The position numbers and the translations under genes are program-made. DNA of 64,000 bases from Aeromonas hydrophila subsp. hydrophila ATCC 7966. Its GTDB lineage: Bacteria > Pseudomonadota > Gammaproteobacteria > Enterobacterales > Aeromonadaceae. The notes under the pieces were generated by a model. That model did no database searches. It saw nothing but the letters and a program-made list of their open reading frames with translations, and was not told the origin of the DNA. This document shows, piece after piece, positions 18,338 to 26,783 of this stretch. The stretch is from NCBI RefSeq assembly GCF_000014805.1, contig NC_008570.1, positions 1,121,001 through 1,185,000 of the forward strand. Direction: 5' to 3'. How positions within the stretch are numbered: position 1 is the stretch's first letter; each line of letters begins with the position of its first letter.

Positions 18338-19234
18338 TTACGGCTGCGGTGCCGGGGCCTCCTGCTGCTGGCGGGCAGGGGGCTTGCCCAGCATGCCGAG
18401 CAGGGCGCCACCCATGATGAGAGCACCGGCCAGCAGGTGACGGGGGGTCAGCTGCTCGCCATTGAGCAGCACCAGCAGCAGCGTGCTCAGCAGCGGCGTC
18501 AGATAGGCCAGTGCCCCGATCCGGCGCGGGTCTCCGTCTCGCAGCGCCAGATACCAGGTGACGAAAGCCGCCCCCATGGGGCCGAGTGCCAACCCGATGA
18601 TGAGGCCCCAGTCACCGGTCGGGATGCGGGCTACCGGCAGCGGTCCCTCCAGCAGCCAGGCCAGCAGCAGCGCCAGCAGTCCGGCGGGCAGACAGGCCGC
18701 CGCCGTCATCACAGCCGGGGCCGGTGGCAGCCGACGCGACAGCACCGAGTAGGCGCCCCAGATGATGGCGGCCCCCAACGCCAGCAGATAGCCCGGCAGA
18801 TGGGCCTGTTGCAGCTGCAGCTCGCCGTTCACCATCACCAGCACCGAGCCGGCCAGGCCCTGGGCGCCGGCCAGCAGGTGACGACCGTGCAGCGGGTGGC
18901 CCGGCAGCAGCAATGGGGTGAACAAGATGATGCACAGCGGCCACAGGTAGTTGATGAGGTTCGCTTCCAGCACGGGGGCATGGCGAAAGCTCATGAACAG
19001 CAGCAGGTGATAGAGCAGCAGGGCGCTGATGGTCACCAGCCAGTTGACCGGGCGAGCCCGCCACTGACGCCAGAACGGCAGGGCTCCCATCCCGCAGAAA
19101 AACAGCACCAGCCCCACCAGCACCAGCGGCGACACGCTGGTGACCCGGGAGGTGAGCGCCGCCAGCGAGGCCCACAGCACTATGGTCAGCAGCGCCAGCC
19201 CGGTGGACTTGTCCCACCACGAAGCAGCAGACAT
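18338..19234 (-). CDS. EamA/DMT-superfamily metabolite exporter
   Basis: 298 residues with ten hydrophobic segments arranged as two EamA repeats. The first repeat includes LLTIVLWASLAALTSRV and NLINYLWPLCIILFTPLLL; the second includes GAAIIWGAYSVLSRRLP and GALAYLTPLLSTLLLVLL. The layout is closest to YddG-type aromatic amino-acid exporters, but specificity cannot be read from sequence. The C-terminal tail is short and Pro/Gln-rich. It lies behind the terminator of the tetronate operon and is probably independent. Confidence 0.83.
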   Translation of the reverse strand: MSAASWWDKSTGLALLTIVLWASLAALTSRVTSVSPLVLVGLVLFFCGMGALPFWRQWRARPVNWLVTISALLLYHLLLFMSFRHAPVLEANLINYLWPLCIILFTPLLLPGHPLHGRHLLAGAQGLAGSVLVMVNGELQLQQAHLPGYLLALGAAIIWGAYSVLSRRLPPAPAVMTAAACLPAGLLALLLAWLLEGPLPVARIPTGDWGLIIGLALGPMGAAFVTWYLALRDGDPRRIGALAYLTPLLSTLLLVLLNGEQLTPRHLLAGALIMGGALLGMLGKPPARQQQEAPAPQP

Positions 19235-19257
19235 CCAACACTCCTTTGCAGATGAAT

Positions 19258-19294
19258 GAACAAAAGGAGGGCCAGTCTAGCAGACCGGCCCTCC
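19258..19294 (-). terminator. Terminator of the tetronate-utilisation operon
   Basis: Stem GGAGGGCC-GTCT / AGAC-GGCCCTCC with one mismatch pair. On the minus strand it is followed by TTTTGTTC. It lies between the gntP-family gene and eamA. Confidence 0.88.
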
Positions 19295-19328
19295 CTGATG
19301 GCCATACCTCGGTGGTGTGGCGACGGGA

Positions 19329-20831
19329 TTATTTGCTGTCGGCCACCGCGCTGCTGATGGCAGGCAACTGCTGGCGACGCACGCCCCAGATGATGAGCGC
19401 CAGTACCAGCAGGGGCAGCAAGGGATCAAACCAGGTGCCGCCAGAGCCAAACAGCAGGTTGAGCAGGGCGACGCCGGTGCCGCCGATGGCCCAGGCGATG
19501 GTGGTCGGGATGGACCAGACGATCATCTGCTGCTTCACGTCCGAGATCCCCATCATCCGGTTGACCACCCAGAACAGGCTGTCGTTGAAGTAGCCGAAGA
19601 AGAGCGACCCCATGGTGGCGGCCTGGGCGGCCAGCAGCATGTTGACCCCGGGGATCTGGGCCAGGATGGGGGCCGAGATGGAGGCCGCCGTCACCATGGC
19701 CACGGTGCCTGATCCCTGGATGAGGCGCACCAGGGTCGCCACGATGAAGGGGATCAGAATGGGGGAGATGGGCAGCAGGGCGATCTGCTCGGCCAGCTGC
19801 TGGCCTGCGCCACTGTCGCGCAGCACGGCCCCCAGTGCGCCGCCGGCACCGGTCACCAGCAATATGATGCCGGCCGACTGCAGCCCCTCTTCCAGGCGAG
19901 CGGCGGTGGCGTGCCTGTCCATGTGCGGTACTAGGGTGTAGACCGCCAGCAGCACGCTGATGGCGAGCGCGATGATGGGGGCGCCGATGAAGTTGATGCC
20001 CTGCACCAGCGGGTTCTCCATCAGGCCGTCCATCCCTTCCAGGGTGGCGAGGGTGGTGAAGATGGCCTTGAGGAAGATGAGCACGATGGGCACCAGGATT
20101 GGCAGCAGCGACAGGGTAAGGCTCGGAAGAGTCTTGCCCTCCTTCTCCTTGAGGTACTGCTCATAGGTGACCTGCAGCTCATCCGGGGTCTGGGCAGCCT
20201 GGGCGCCGAACTCGGGGTATTTCTTGTCGAGCCACTGGGCATAGAAGACGATGCCGAGCACGCAGGGGATGGCCAGGGCCATGCCGGTCAGCAGCATGGC
20301 GCCGATGTCCACCCCAAACAGGCCGGCCACACCGAGCGGGCCCGGGGTGGGCGGCACGGTATGGTGAGTCACCACCAGGCCGCCCGCCAGCGCCACCCCC
20401 AGGGTTAGCAGGGAGCGCTTGCCGCTTTTCGCCAGCGCCTTGGCGACCGGGTAGAGGATGACGAAGGCGGAATCCACGAAGATGGGGATGCTGACGATGT
20501 AGCCGGTGATGGCCAGCGCCCACTCCTCGCGGCGCTTGCCGAGCCACTTGATGAAGCTGTAGGCGATCTGCTCGGCAGCACCCGATACCTCCAGCAGGCG
20601 GCCCATCATGACCCCCAGGCCAATGACGATGCCGATGCTGCCAAGGGTGGAGCCAAAGCCCTGGGTGATGACGGTGAGGGTCTTGTCGATGCTCATGCCA
20701 CCGGTGATCCCGGCGATGCAGGCCGCCGCCAGCATGGCGATCAGGGCGTGCACCCGGGTGCGGATGACCAGAAACACCAGCACGAAGACGGCGATGATGA
20801 GACCTATGATGGGGGTTGGGATGTCGCTCAT
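19329..20831 (-). CDS. GntP-family permease, probably for four-carbon acid sugars
   Basis: 500-residue inner-membrane permease with about 12-14 hydrophobic segments and conserved GntP features (PIFVDSAFVILYPVAKALAKSG, VTHHTVPPTPGPLGVAGLFG, GSGTVAMVTAASI, GYFNDSLFWVVNR). GntP members import gluconate and related sugar acids by proton symport. Its place as the last gene of the tetronate operon implies D-erythronate or L-threonate as substrate. It overlaps denD by four bases (ATGA at 20828-20831), so expression is coupled to the catabolic genes. Confidence 0.88.
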   Translation of the reverse strand: MSDIPTPIIGLIIAVFVLVFLVIRTRVHALIAMLAAACIAGITGGMSIDKTLTVITQGFGSTLGSIGIVIGLGVMMGRLLEVSGAAEQIAYSFIKWLGKRREEWALAITGYIVSIPIFVDSAFVILYPVAKALAKSGKRSLLTLGVALAGGLVVTHHTVPPTPGPLGVAGLFGVDIGAMLLTGMALAIPCVLGIVFYAQWLDKKYPEFGAQAAQTPDELQVTYEQYLKEKEGKTLPSLTLSLLPILVPIVLIFLKAIFTTLATLEGMDGLMENPLVQGINFIGAPIIALAISVLLAVYTLVPHMDRHATAARLEEGLQSAGIILLVTGAGGALGAVLRDSGAGQQLAEQIALLPISPILIPFIVATLVRLIQGSGTVAMVTAASISAPILAQIPGVNMLLAAQAATMGSLFFGYFNDSLFWVVNRMMGISDVKQQMIVWSIPTTIAWAIGGTGVALLNLLFGSGGTWFDPLLPLLVLALIIWGVRRQQLPAISSAVADSK

Positions 20832-21772
20832 GATGCCTCCTGCATGTCATGGGTGATAAAGCTGTCGATGATGTCGGCAAACGTCCTGTCTGCCATGAAA
20901 CCGAGGGCGCTGGCGCGTTGGTTGTCGATGCGTCCCGGCCAGCTGGCCACGATGCGCTCGATGGCGGGATCGGCGGCAAACTGCACCCGATCCCGCGCCG
21001 CCTGGCCGCCCGCCTGGGTCAGCGCCGTCAGCATCTCGCCGACGGTGACGCTGATGCCGGGCAGGTTGATGCTGCGGGCATCCCCCCTTGGCAGGGTGGC
21101 GGCCAGCAGGAAGTTGGCGACCACGGTGGCGGGGCTGGAGAGCCAGAGGCGTAGATCCGGGCTCACCGGACATACAGTTACCTCTCCCTGCAGCGGCTCG
21201 CGGATGATGCTGCTGACAAACGACGAGGCGGCGCGGTTCGGCTTGCCCGGCCGCACGCAGATGGTGGGCAGGCGCAGCGCCAGGCCGTCGACGTAGCCCT
21301 TGCGGCTGTAGTCGTTGACCAATAGCTCCCCCATCGCCTTCTGGGTGCCGTAGGAGGAGGTCGGAGTGAGGGCGGTGCCGTCGTTCACCAGTTCCGGCAG
21401 CGGGCCGCCGTAGACGGCCAGCGAGCTGGTGAACACGAAGCGGATGCCCGGGCGGGCGTGACGGCACGCCTCCAGCAGGCTGCGGGTGGTGTCCAGGTTG
21501 ACCTGCCAGCCCAGATCGAAATCTTGCTCAGCGTGGCTGCTGACGATAGCGGCAAGGTGATAGACGACGGTGGTGCGTTCGCTGATGAGGGACTCGGCCA
21601 CTCCAGGGGCGGTCAGATCCGCCTGCAGGCAGCGTACCCGTGGGTCGGCCAGGGCTGGTGGCGCCTGAATGTCCACCAGCAGCAGCTCGCTGAAAGGTAA
21701 GGAACTGTGCAACAGGGCACGGGCTAGCTTCTGTCCCAGAAAGCCGCCTCCGCCGGTGATGATGATCTGCAT
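20828..21772 (-). CDS. denD: D-erythronate dehydrogenase
   Basis: 314-residue extended SDR. The NAD-binding motif is GGGGFLG at residues 7-13; the catalytic Tyr-Lys pair is in SSYGTQKAMGE. DenD oxidises D-erythronate to 2-oxo-erythronate, which the isomerase OtnI passes on to OtnK and OtnC. The call rests on the sequence and on its place between otnI and the permease, the same order I know from the Haemophilus influenzae locus; E. coli ygbIJKLMN lacks this gene. It starts 35 bases after otnI. Confidence 0.87.
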   Translation of the reverse strand: MQIIITGGGGFLGQKLARALLHSSLPFSELLLVDIQAPPALADPRVRCLQADLTAPGVAESLISERTTVVYHLAAIVSSHAEQDFDLGWQVNLDTTRSLLEACRHARPGIRFVFTSSLAVYGGPLPELVNDGTALTPTSSYGTQKAMGELLVNDYSRKGYVDGLALRLPTICVRPGKPNRAASSFVSSIIREPLQGEVTVCPVSPDLRLWLSSPATVVANFLLAATLPRGDARSINLPGISVTVGEMLTALTQAGGQAARDRVQFAADPAIERIVASWPGRIDNQRASALGFMADRTFADIIDSFITHDMQEAS

Positions 21773-21807
21773 CTTGCTATCCTCAGACTCGTTCGTGTGT
21801 AGGGTCG

Positions 21808-22581
21808 TTATTGTTGTGCCAGCCAGGTCAAGCCTTGCCGGGTGTTGCCTCTGGGGTTGTATTCACAGCCGATCCAGTCGTGGTAGCCCGCCTGCTCCAG
21901 CACCTTGAACAGGTGCGGGTAGGCGATCTCCCCCTCGTCCGGCTCATGGCGATCCGGCACCGAGGCGATCTGGACGTGGCCGATGGCCGGGCCCAGCTTG
22001 CCGATGAGACGGGTGAGATCCCCGTCCATGATCTGGGCGTGATAGATATCGAGCTGCACCCCCACGTTGGGTCTGTCTATCTCCTGCACCAGCGCCAGGG
22101 CGTCGAGCTGGTGAGCCAGGAAATAGCCGGGCACGTCCCGATCGTTGAGGGGCTCCAGCAGCACCTTGATACCGTCTTCGGCCAGGAAGTCGGCAGCGAA
22201 GCGGATGTTGTCGATCAGGGTCTGGCGGTGGGCTGCCAGGCTGCGTGCCGGATCCACGATGCCGCTCATGGCGTGCACCTTGGTGCAACCGAGCGCCAGG
22301 GCATAGTCGCGTACGGTTGGCAGGTGGGCGCGAAACTCGGCCTCCCTGCCCGGGATGGCTGCCATGCCGCGCTCCCCTGCTGCCCAGTTGCCCGGCGGCA
22401 TATTGAACAGCGCCTGGGAGAGACCGTGCAGCTGCAGCTGGCGCGCCAGTTCGGCGGCCGGCCACTCATAAGGGAAGAGGAACTCCACCGCGCTGAAGCC
22501 GGCCTCGCGGGCGGCGGCGAAGCGCTCCAGGAACGGCAGCTCGGTAAACAGCATGGTGAGATTGGCGGCAAACTTGCTCAT
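21808..22581 (-). CDS. otnI: 2-oxo-tetronate isomerase
   Basis: 257-residue TIM-barrel protein of the hydroxypyruvate-isomerase-like family. The metal/active-site segments are visible: LLEPLNDRDVPGYF, VGVQLDIYHAQIMDGDL and IGCEYNPRGNT. OtnI interconverts 2-oxo- and 3-oxo-tetronates, linking LtnD and DenD products to the kinase OtnK. It overlaps otnC by four bases (ATGA at 22578-22581), showing translational coupling. Length is normal. Confidence 0.88.
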   Translation of the reverse strand: MSKFAANLTMLFTELPFLERFAAAREAGFSAVEFLFPYEWPAAELARQLQLHGLSQALFNMPPGNWAAGERGMAAIPGREAEFRAHLPTVRDYALALGCTKVHAMSGIVDPARSLAAHRQTLIDNIRFAADFLAEDGIKVLLEPLNDRDVPGYFLAHQLDALALVQEIDRPNVGVQLDIYHAQIMDGDLTRLIGKLGPAIGHVQIASVPDRHEPDEGEIAYPHLFKVLEQAGYHDWIGCEYNPRGNTRQGLTWLAQQ

Positions 22582-23210
22582 GGTTTTATCCTCCTCAATT
22601 CATCAACTTCGGGTTCGCTCAGGTAGCGGATCCGCTGTCCGTGCAGCAGCAGGGCGAGGCGGGCCGTCTCCTCCAGCTCTTCCATGTTGTTGACCGCGTC
22701 CACCAGATCTTTGCCGGTCACCACGGGACCGTGGTTGGCCAACAGGAAAGCATTGCCTTCTGGTGCGCGGCGCCCCAGCTCCCCGGCGATGCGGGCATCC
22801 CCTGGCTTGTAGTAGGGAATGAGTGGCAACTGGCCGACCCGCATCACGTAGTAGGGAGTGAAGGGGCGGATCACATTGGCCGGATCCAGTCCCTCCAGGC
22901 AGGAGAGGGCGGTCAGGTGAGTGCAGTGCAAGTGCACCACGGCCTGGCAGTTCGGCTTGTTGTGATAGATGGCGAGGTGGAAGGCCACCTCTTTGGAGGG
23001 GCGATCCCCCCCCAGATGCTCGCCACTCATGCTCACCCGGGCGAGACGCATCGGATCGAGCCGGCCGAGGCAGGAGCCGGTCGGGGTCGCAAGCAGGGTG
23101 CCGTCCGGCAGCTTGGCGGAGAGATTGCCGGCGCCGCCGGTGGCATAGCCTCGCTGGAAAAGGGATGCGCCCAGCATCACCATGGTGTCGCGCAGTGCCT
23201 GTTCAGTCAT
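22578..23210 (-). CDS. otnC: 3-oxo-tetronate 4-phosphate decarboxylase
   Basis: 210-residue class II aldolase/adducin-family enzyme. The zinc ligands are in HLHCTH and LLANHGPV, with the glutamate in RPSKEVAFH. It decarboxylates 3-oxo-tetronate 4-phosphate to dihydroxyacetone phosphate. ATG at 23208-23210 has AGGAG upstream and the family N-terminus follows it; an in-frame start 87 bases upstream would lie deep inside otnK. It overlaps otnK by eight bases. Confidence 0.9.
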   Translation of the reverse strand: MTEQALRDTMVMLGASLFQRGYATGGAGNLSAKLPDGTLLATPTGSCLGRLDPMRLARVSMSGEHLGGDRPSKEVAFHLAIYHNKPNCQAVVHLHCTHLTALSCLEGLDPANVIRPFTPYYVMRVGQLPLIPYYKPGDARIAGELGRRAPEGNAFLLANHGPVVTGKDLVDAVNNMEELEETARLALLLHGQRIRYLSEPEVDELRRIKP

Positions 23211-24453
23211 GGAAAAACTCCTGTGCCCGGCTGAAGAAGGTTTCGTCACCAAAGTTGCCGGATTTGAGGGCCAGCGAGAGTGGGGCGTCAGTTGCACGCA
23301 CCCAGGGTACGCCGGGGGCGATCTGCGGGCCTATGTGAAAGGCGGTAATAGCCAGCGCCTGGGTGATGCGGCTCGAGGTCTCGCCGCCGGCGATGATGAA
23401 ACTGTCTATGCCGGCGGCGCGCAGCAGTACGGCGAGGCGAGCAAAGCACTGCTCCACCGCCTCGCTCGCAAGGTCGCGGCCATGGCGGGCCTGGATCTCG
23501 GCCAGCCGGTCCGGGCTGGTGGTGGCGTGGATCATGGGAGCGGGGGTTGCCGGCTGGTCCAGAACCCAGCGTGCCAGTTCGGCCGGGTAGTCGGCTTTCG
23601 TCAGGCAAGCTGCCACGTCGAAGGCAAGCACTGGCGCCACCTCCCGATAGTGGGCCACCTGGCGATTGGTCATCTCGGAGCAGGAGCCCGACAGCACCAC
23701 GGCGCGAGTGCCCAGCGGTCTTCCCGCAGCGCGGGCGGCGGCCGGATTGCCGTTGCCGAGCAACCGGGCCAGGCCGATGGCGAGCCCGGAGCCGCCGGTC
23801 ACCAGCGGCATCTCGATGGCGGCCTCAGCGATATCCAGCAGGTGCTGCTCGGTGAGGGTGTCGACCACGGCGTAGCGCACACCAGCTTGTGTTAGCTGCT
23901 CGAAGGCGTCGGTAATGGCTGCGGGGCCCTGCGCTATGGTGGTGAAGGGCACCAGTCCGGCGCGCCCTGAACCCTGCCCCTCCATCAATCGCAGCAGGTT
24001 GCTGTCGGTCATGGGAGTGATGGGATGGTGGCGCATGCCGGACTCGGCCAGCGGCTGGGCGCCGACGAACAGGTTGCCCTGATAGACGGTGCGACCGTTC
24101 ACTGGCAGGGCCGGGCAGATCAGGGTGAACCGGCTCTCCAGCGCCGCCAGCAGGGCATCGGTGACCGGGCCGATATTGCCGGCCGCCGTGCTGTCGAAGG
24201 TGGAGCAGTACTTCTGGTAGATACGCGGGCAGCCGCGTGCCTTGAGCCAGTCGAGGGCGGCCAGCGAGTCGCGTACCGCCTCGTCGGCCGGACAGGAGCG
24301 GCTCTTGAGGCTGATCACCACGGCATCGATCCCGCTGAGATCCACCGCCGGCGGGATGCCGGCAAGCTGGAGGGTGGCGAGGCCGTTTTCCACCAGAAAG
24401 CCGGCGATGTCGGTGGCCCCGGTAAAGTCGTCTGCAATCACGCCCAGTTTCAT
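23203..24453 (-). CDS. otnK: 3-oxo-tetronate kinase
   Basis: 416 residues of the two-domain DUF1537 sugar-kinase family. The N-terminal substrate domain begins KLGVIADDFTGATDIAG; the C-terminal nucleotide-binding part has VLSGSCSEMTNRQ and FIIAGGETSSRI. It phosphorylates 3-oxo-tetronates at C4 before OtnC acts. It overlaps ltnD by four bases and otnC by eight, so the core of the operon is tightly packed. Length is typical. Confidence 0.9.
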   Translation of the reverse strand: MKLGVIADDFTGATDIAGFLVENGLATLQLAGIPPAVDLSGIDAVVISLKSRSCPADEAVRDSLAALDWLKARGCPRIYQKYCSTFDSTAAGNIGPVTDALLAALESRFTLICPALPVNGRTVYQGNLFVGAQPLAESGMRHHPITPMTDSNLLRLMEGQGSGRAGLVPFTTIAQGPAAITDAFEQLTQAGVRYAVVDTLTEQHLLDIAEAAIEMPLVTGGSGLAIGLARLLGNGNPAAARAAGRPLGTRAVVLSGSCSEMTNRQVAHYREVAPVLAFDVAACLTKADYPAELARWVLDQPATPAPMIHATTSPDRLAEIQARHGRDLASEAVEQCFARLAVLLRAAGIDSFIIAGGETSSRITQALAITAFHIGPQIAPGVPWVRATDAPLSLALKSGNFGDETFFSRAQEFFHD

Positions 24454-25358
24454 TGTGCCTCCTCCATGCCTGGCAGGGTGATGCCATCGAAGATCTTGAT
24501 GACGGCGCTGTCATCTTCCTTGCCGTGACCTGCGTTGCTGGCGGCGAGGAACATGTTGAGGGCGGTGCTCGCCAGTGGCAGCGGGAAGCGCAGCTCTCGC
24601 GCCGTGTCGGCTACCAGGGTGAGATCCTTGACGAAGATGTCGACCGCCGAGCGGGCCTGGTAGTCGCCGGCCAGCACCCGGGCCATGCGGTTTTCGAACA
24701 TCCAGGAGTTGCCGGCGGCATGGGTCACCACGTCGTACATGAGATCGAGCGAGATGCCGGCGCGGCTCGCCAGCGCCATGGCCTCGGCGGCCACGGCGAT
24801 GTGCACGCCGGCCAGCAACTGGTGAACGATCTTGACCGTGCTGCCCTGGCCCGGTTCGCTGCCGACCCGGTAGACCTTGCCGGTCACCGCATCGAGCACA
24901 GGGGCTAGCTTGTCGAAGGCGGCATCGGCGCCGGCGGCCATCACCGTCATCTCGCCGGCCTCGGCCTTGATGGCGCCGCCGGAGACCGGGGCGTCCAGCA
25001 TCGGCAGGTCCAGCTTGGCCAGCTCGGCGGCTAGGGCGCTCGCCTCTTCTGCCGCTATGGTGGAAGAGACCATGACGGCAGTGCCCGGTTTGAGATGGCG
25101 AGCGAGCCCCTCTTCGCCGAGCAGGATGCGGCGCACCTGGGCGGCGTTGACCACCAGCAGCAGGACGGCGTCCAGGGTTTCGGCAAGCGGGCGGGCATCG
25201 GCCATGACGGCGGCTGCTCCGGCGGCCTGCAGCTGTTCCCGGGCGGTCGCACAGAGGTCGATGCCATAGGTGGTGAGTCCGGCCCGCAGACAGGAGCGGG
25301 CGGCGCCCATGCCCATGGCGCCCAGGCCGATGACGGCAACGTGATAGGGTCTGCTCAT
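24450..25358 (-). CDS. ltnD: L-threonate dehydrogenase
   Basis: 302-residue beta-hydroxyacid dehydrogenase. The NAD-binding motif is GLGAMGMG near residue 11, the substrate loop is DAPVSGGA and the catalytic Lys lies in STVKIVHQLL. LtnD oxidises L-threonate to 2-oxo-threonate. It is the first gene of the six-gene operon and faces the DeoR regulator across a 255-base AT-rich spacer that must hold both promoters. It shares an ATGA overlap with otnK. Confidence 0.9.
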   Translation of the reverse strand: MSRPYHVAVIGLGAMGMGAARSCLRAGLTTYGIDLCATAREQLQAAGAAAVMADARPLAETLDAVLLLVVNAAQVRRILLGEEGLARHLKPGTAVMVSSTIAAEEASALAAELAKLDLPMLDAPVSGGAIKAEAGEMTVMAAGADAAFDKLAPVLDAVTGKVYRVGSEPGQGSTVKIVHQLLAGVHIAVAAEAMALASRAGISLDLMYDVVTHAAGNSWMFENRMARVLAGDYQARSAVDIFVKDLTLVADTARELRFPLPLASTALNMFLAASNAGHGKEDDSAVIKIFDGITLPGMEEAQ

Positions 25359-25613
25359 CTCTCAGTTCCTCGATTACAACGAATGAACCGATAGTAGGGG
25401 CTTGTGGTGATGAAATATCAGGCAGGTGTCACAAAACTTAACTTTAAAGGTGTTAATTTTTGTTATTTAAAGAGGCGTGGAGCCGATTGAGTGACTTTAA
25501 TGGAGATGTTCATGTGATTTGTTGTGAATTGTGAGCCTTGATTTGCTTTTTTATCAAAACTTCCCATCCTGCTGGGGTAACATGGACGCTCATTTTAGCG
25601 TTACGGATTGCCC

Positions 25614-26405
25614 ATGATCCCCGTAGAGAGACAGCAACAGATCCTGCACCTGCTGGCCGAGCGCGGTGCCGTCAGCATCACCGAATTGACCGAGCGCCTG
25701 CAGGTCTCCCACATGACCATCAGGCGCGATATCCAGAAGCTCGAAGATCAGGGGCGGGTCATCTCCGTGTCGGGGGGCGTGAGCCTTTCAGAACGGATCA
25801 AGAGCGAACCTTCCCACGCCACCAAGCGCAGCCTGATGCAGGAGGCCAAGCTGGCCATTGCCCACAGTGCTGCGGCCCAGGTTGAGCCTGGCAGTTCCGT
25901 CTATCTGGATGCGGGGACCACTTCCCTCGAGCTGGCCCGGGAGCTGGCGCAGCGGGAAGATCTGATGATAGTGACCAACGACTTCATGGTCTGTGCCTAC
26001 CTGATCGAGCACGGCCGTTGCCGCCTCTATCACACCGGCGGACAGGTCATTCGGGAAAACCAATCCTGCGCCGGCGAAGCCACCGCCCACTTCCTGCGCA
26101 ATTTGCATCTTGATGTGGCCTTTTTGTCGGCCTCCTCCTGGGATACCTTGGGGATCTCCACCCCCAGCGAGCAGAAGGTGCCGGTCAAGCGTGCCGTGGT
26201 GGAGGCTGCCGCGACCCGAATACTTATCTGCGACTCCTCCAAATACGGCAAGGTGGGTACCTTCAACGTGGTGGGCTGGGAAGCGATCGATCAGGTTATC
26301 AGCGATGGGCAACTGCCCGAGAGTGCCCGCGAGGTGCTGGCCCAGCACGGCGTCAGTCTCACTCTGGTCGCGGTAGGAGATCACTCCGCAGAGCTGGCAG
26401 GTTAG
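25614..26405 (+). CDS. DeoR/GlpR-family repressor, probable regulator of the tetronate operon
   Basis: 263 residues. The N-terminal DeoR helix-turn-helix (SITELTERLQVSHMTIRRDIQKL, about residues 18-40) is followed by the sugar-phosphate-binding DeoRC domain (YLDAGTTSLELAREL and LLICDSSKYGKVG-like segment). E. coli YgbI in the equivalent locus has the same form. An in-frame TTG six bases upstream is an alternative start. Divergent placement from ltnD strongly implies local control, with a phosphorylated pathway intermediate the likely inducer. Confidence 0.87.
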   Translation: MIPVERQQQILHLLAERGAVSITELTERLQVSHMTIRRDIQKLEDQGRVISVSGGVSLSERIKSEPSHATKRSLMQEAKLAIAHSAAAQVEPGSSVYLDAGTTSLELARELAQREDLMIVTNDFMVCAYLIEHGRCRLYHTGGQVIRENQSCAGEATAHFLRNLHLDVAFLSASSWDTLGISTPSEQKVPVKRAVVEAAATRILICDSSKYGKVGTFNVVGWEAIDQVISDGQLPESAREVLAQHGVSLTLVAVGDHSAELAG

Positions 26406-26482
26406 TTTGGGCAGGCATGGTTGTGGCGGGATGTGGGGCGGCTGACACGCCCGCAATCGGCTGAACGGCGGCCTTGGCCTAG

Positions 26483-26520
26483 AACGAGCAAGGGGTTGGC
26501 ATCGTGATGATGCCAACCCC
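26483..26520 (-). repeat. Left copy of a 38-bp hairpin repeat
   Basis: AACGAGCAAGGGGTTGGCAT... forms a 12-bp stem (GGGGTTGGCATC / GATGCCAACCCC) and reads as a terminator on the minus strand, where it is followed by TTGCTCGTT. An almost identical 38-bp copy with two differences is at 43054-43091 beside a tRNA remnant. The two copies bracket the AT-rich island in between. Confidence 0.8.
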
Positions 26521-26532
26521 GGGATTCGGCAG

Positions 26533-26780
26533 ACAGGCGCGCTTGATGTCGATGATGCGGGGGTATCAGATTGGCCGTTTCAATGTTCGTCGTCTGATGA
26601 AGGTGGCTGGGTTGCTTCCCAAGCTGCCCAGCGTTCATCGCTATCAGGTTGCTCGAACTGAACGGTCTGAGATCCCCAATTTGCGGGCTTGTAAGTTTGA
26701 TGTCCAGCAGCCTCATCAAGAGTCCGATTTAGTTGATCACAGCCAAACGCCCTCTTCTTCCTGTAATTTATTACTCTGAA
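26533..26780 (+). pseudogene. IS3-family transposase (OrfB) fragment
   Basis: In frame with ATG 26552 the translation RGYQIGRFNVRRLMKVAGLL, then HRYQVARTERSEIPN, matches the HTH_21-containing segment just before the integrase core of IS3-family OrfB. It degrades after about 70 residues, without a catalytic DDE core, and ends at the helicase stop. No terminal repeats are recognisable. It marks the left edge of the accessory region. Confidence 0.72.
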
Positions 26781-26783
26781 CAA

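Noticed and set aside
25370..25607. CRP site in the ltnD/DeoR spacer
   Set aside because: Several TGTGA-like pieces occur, but none has a partner half at six-base spacing.
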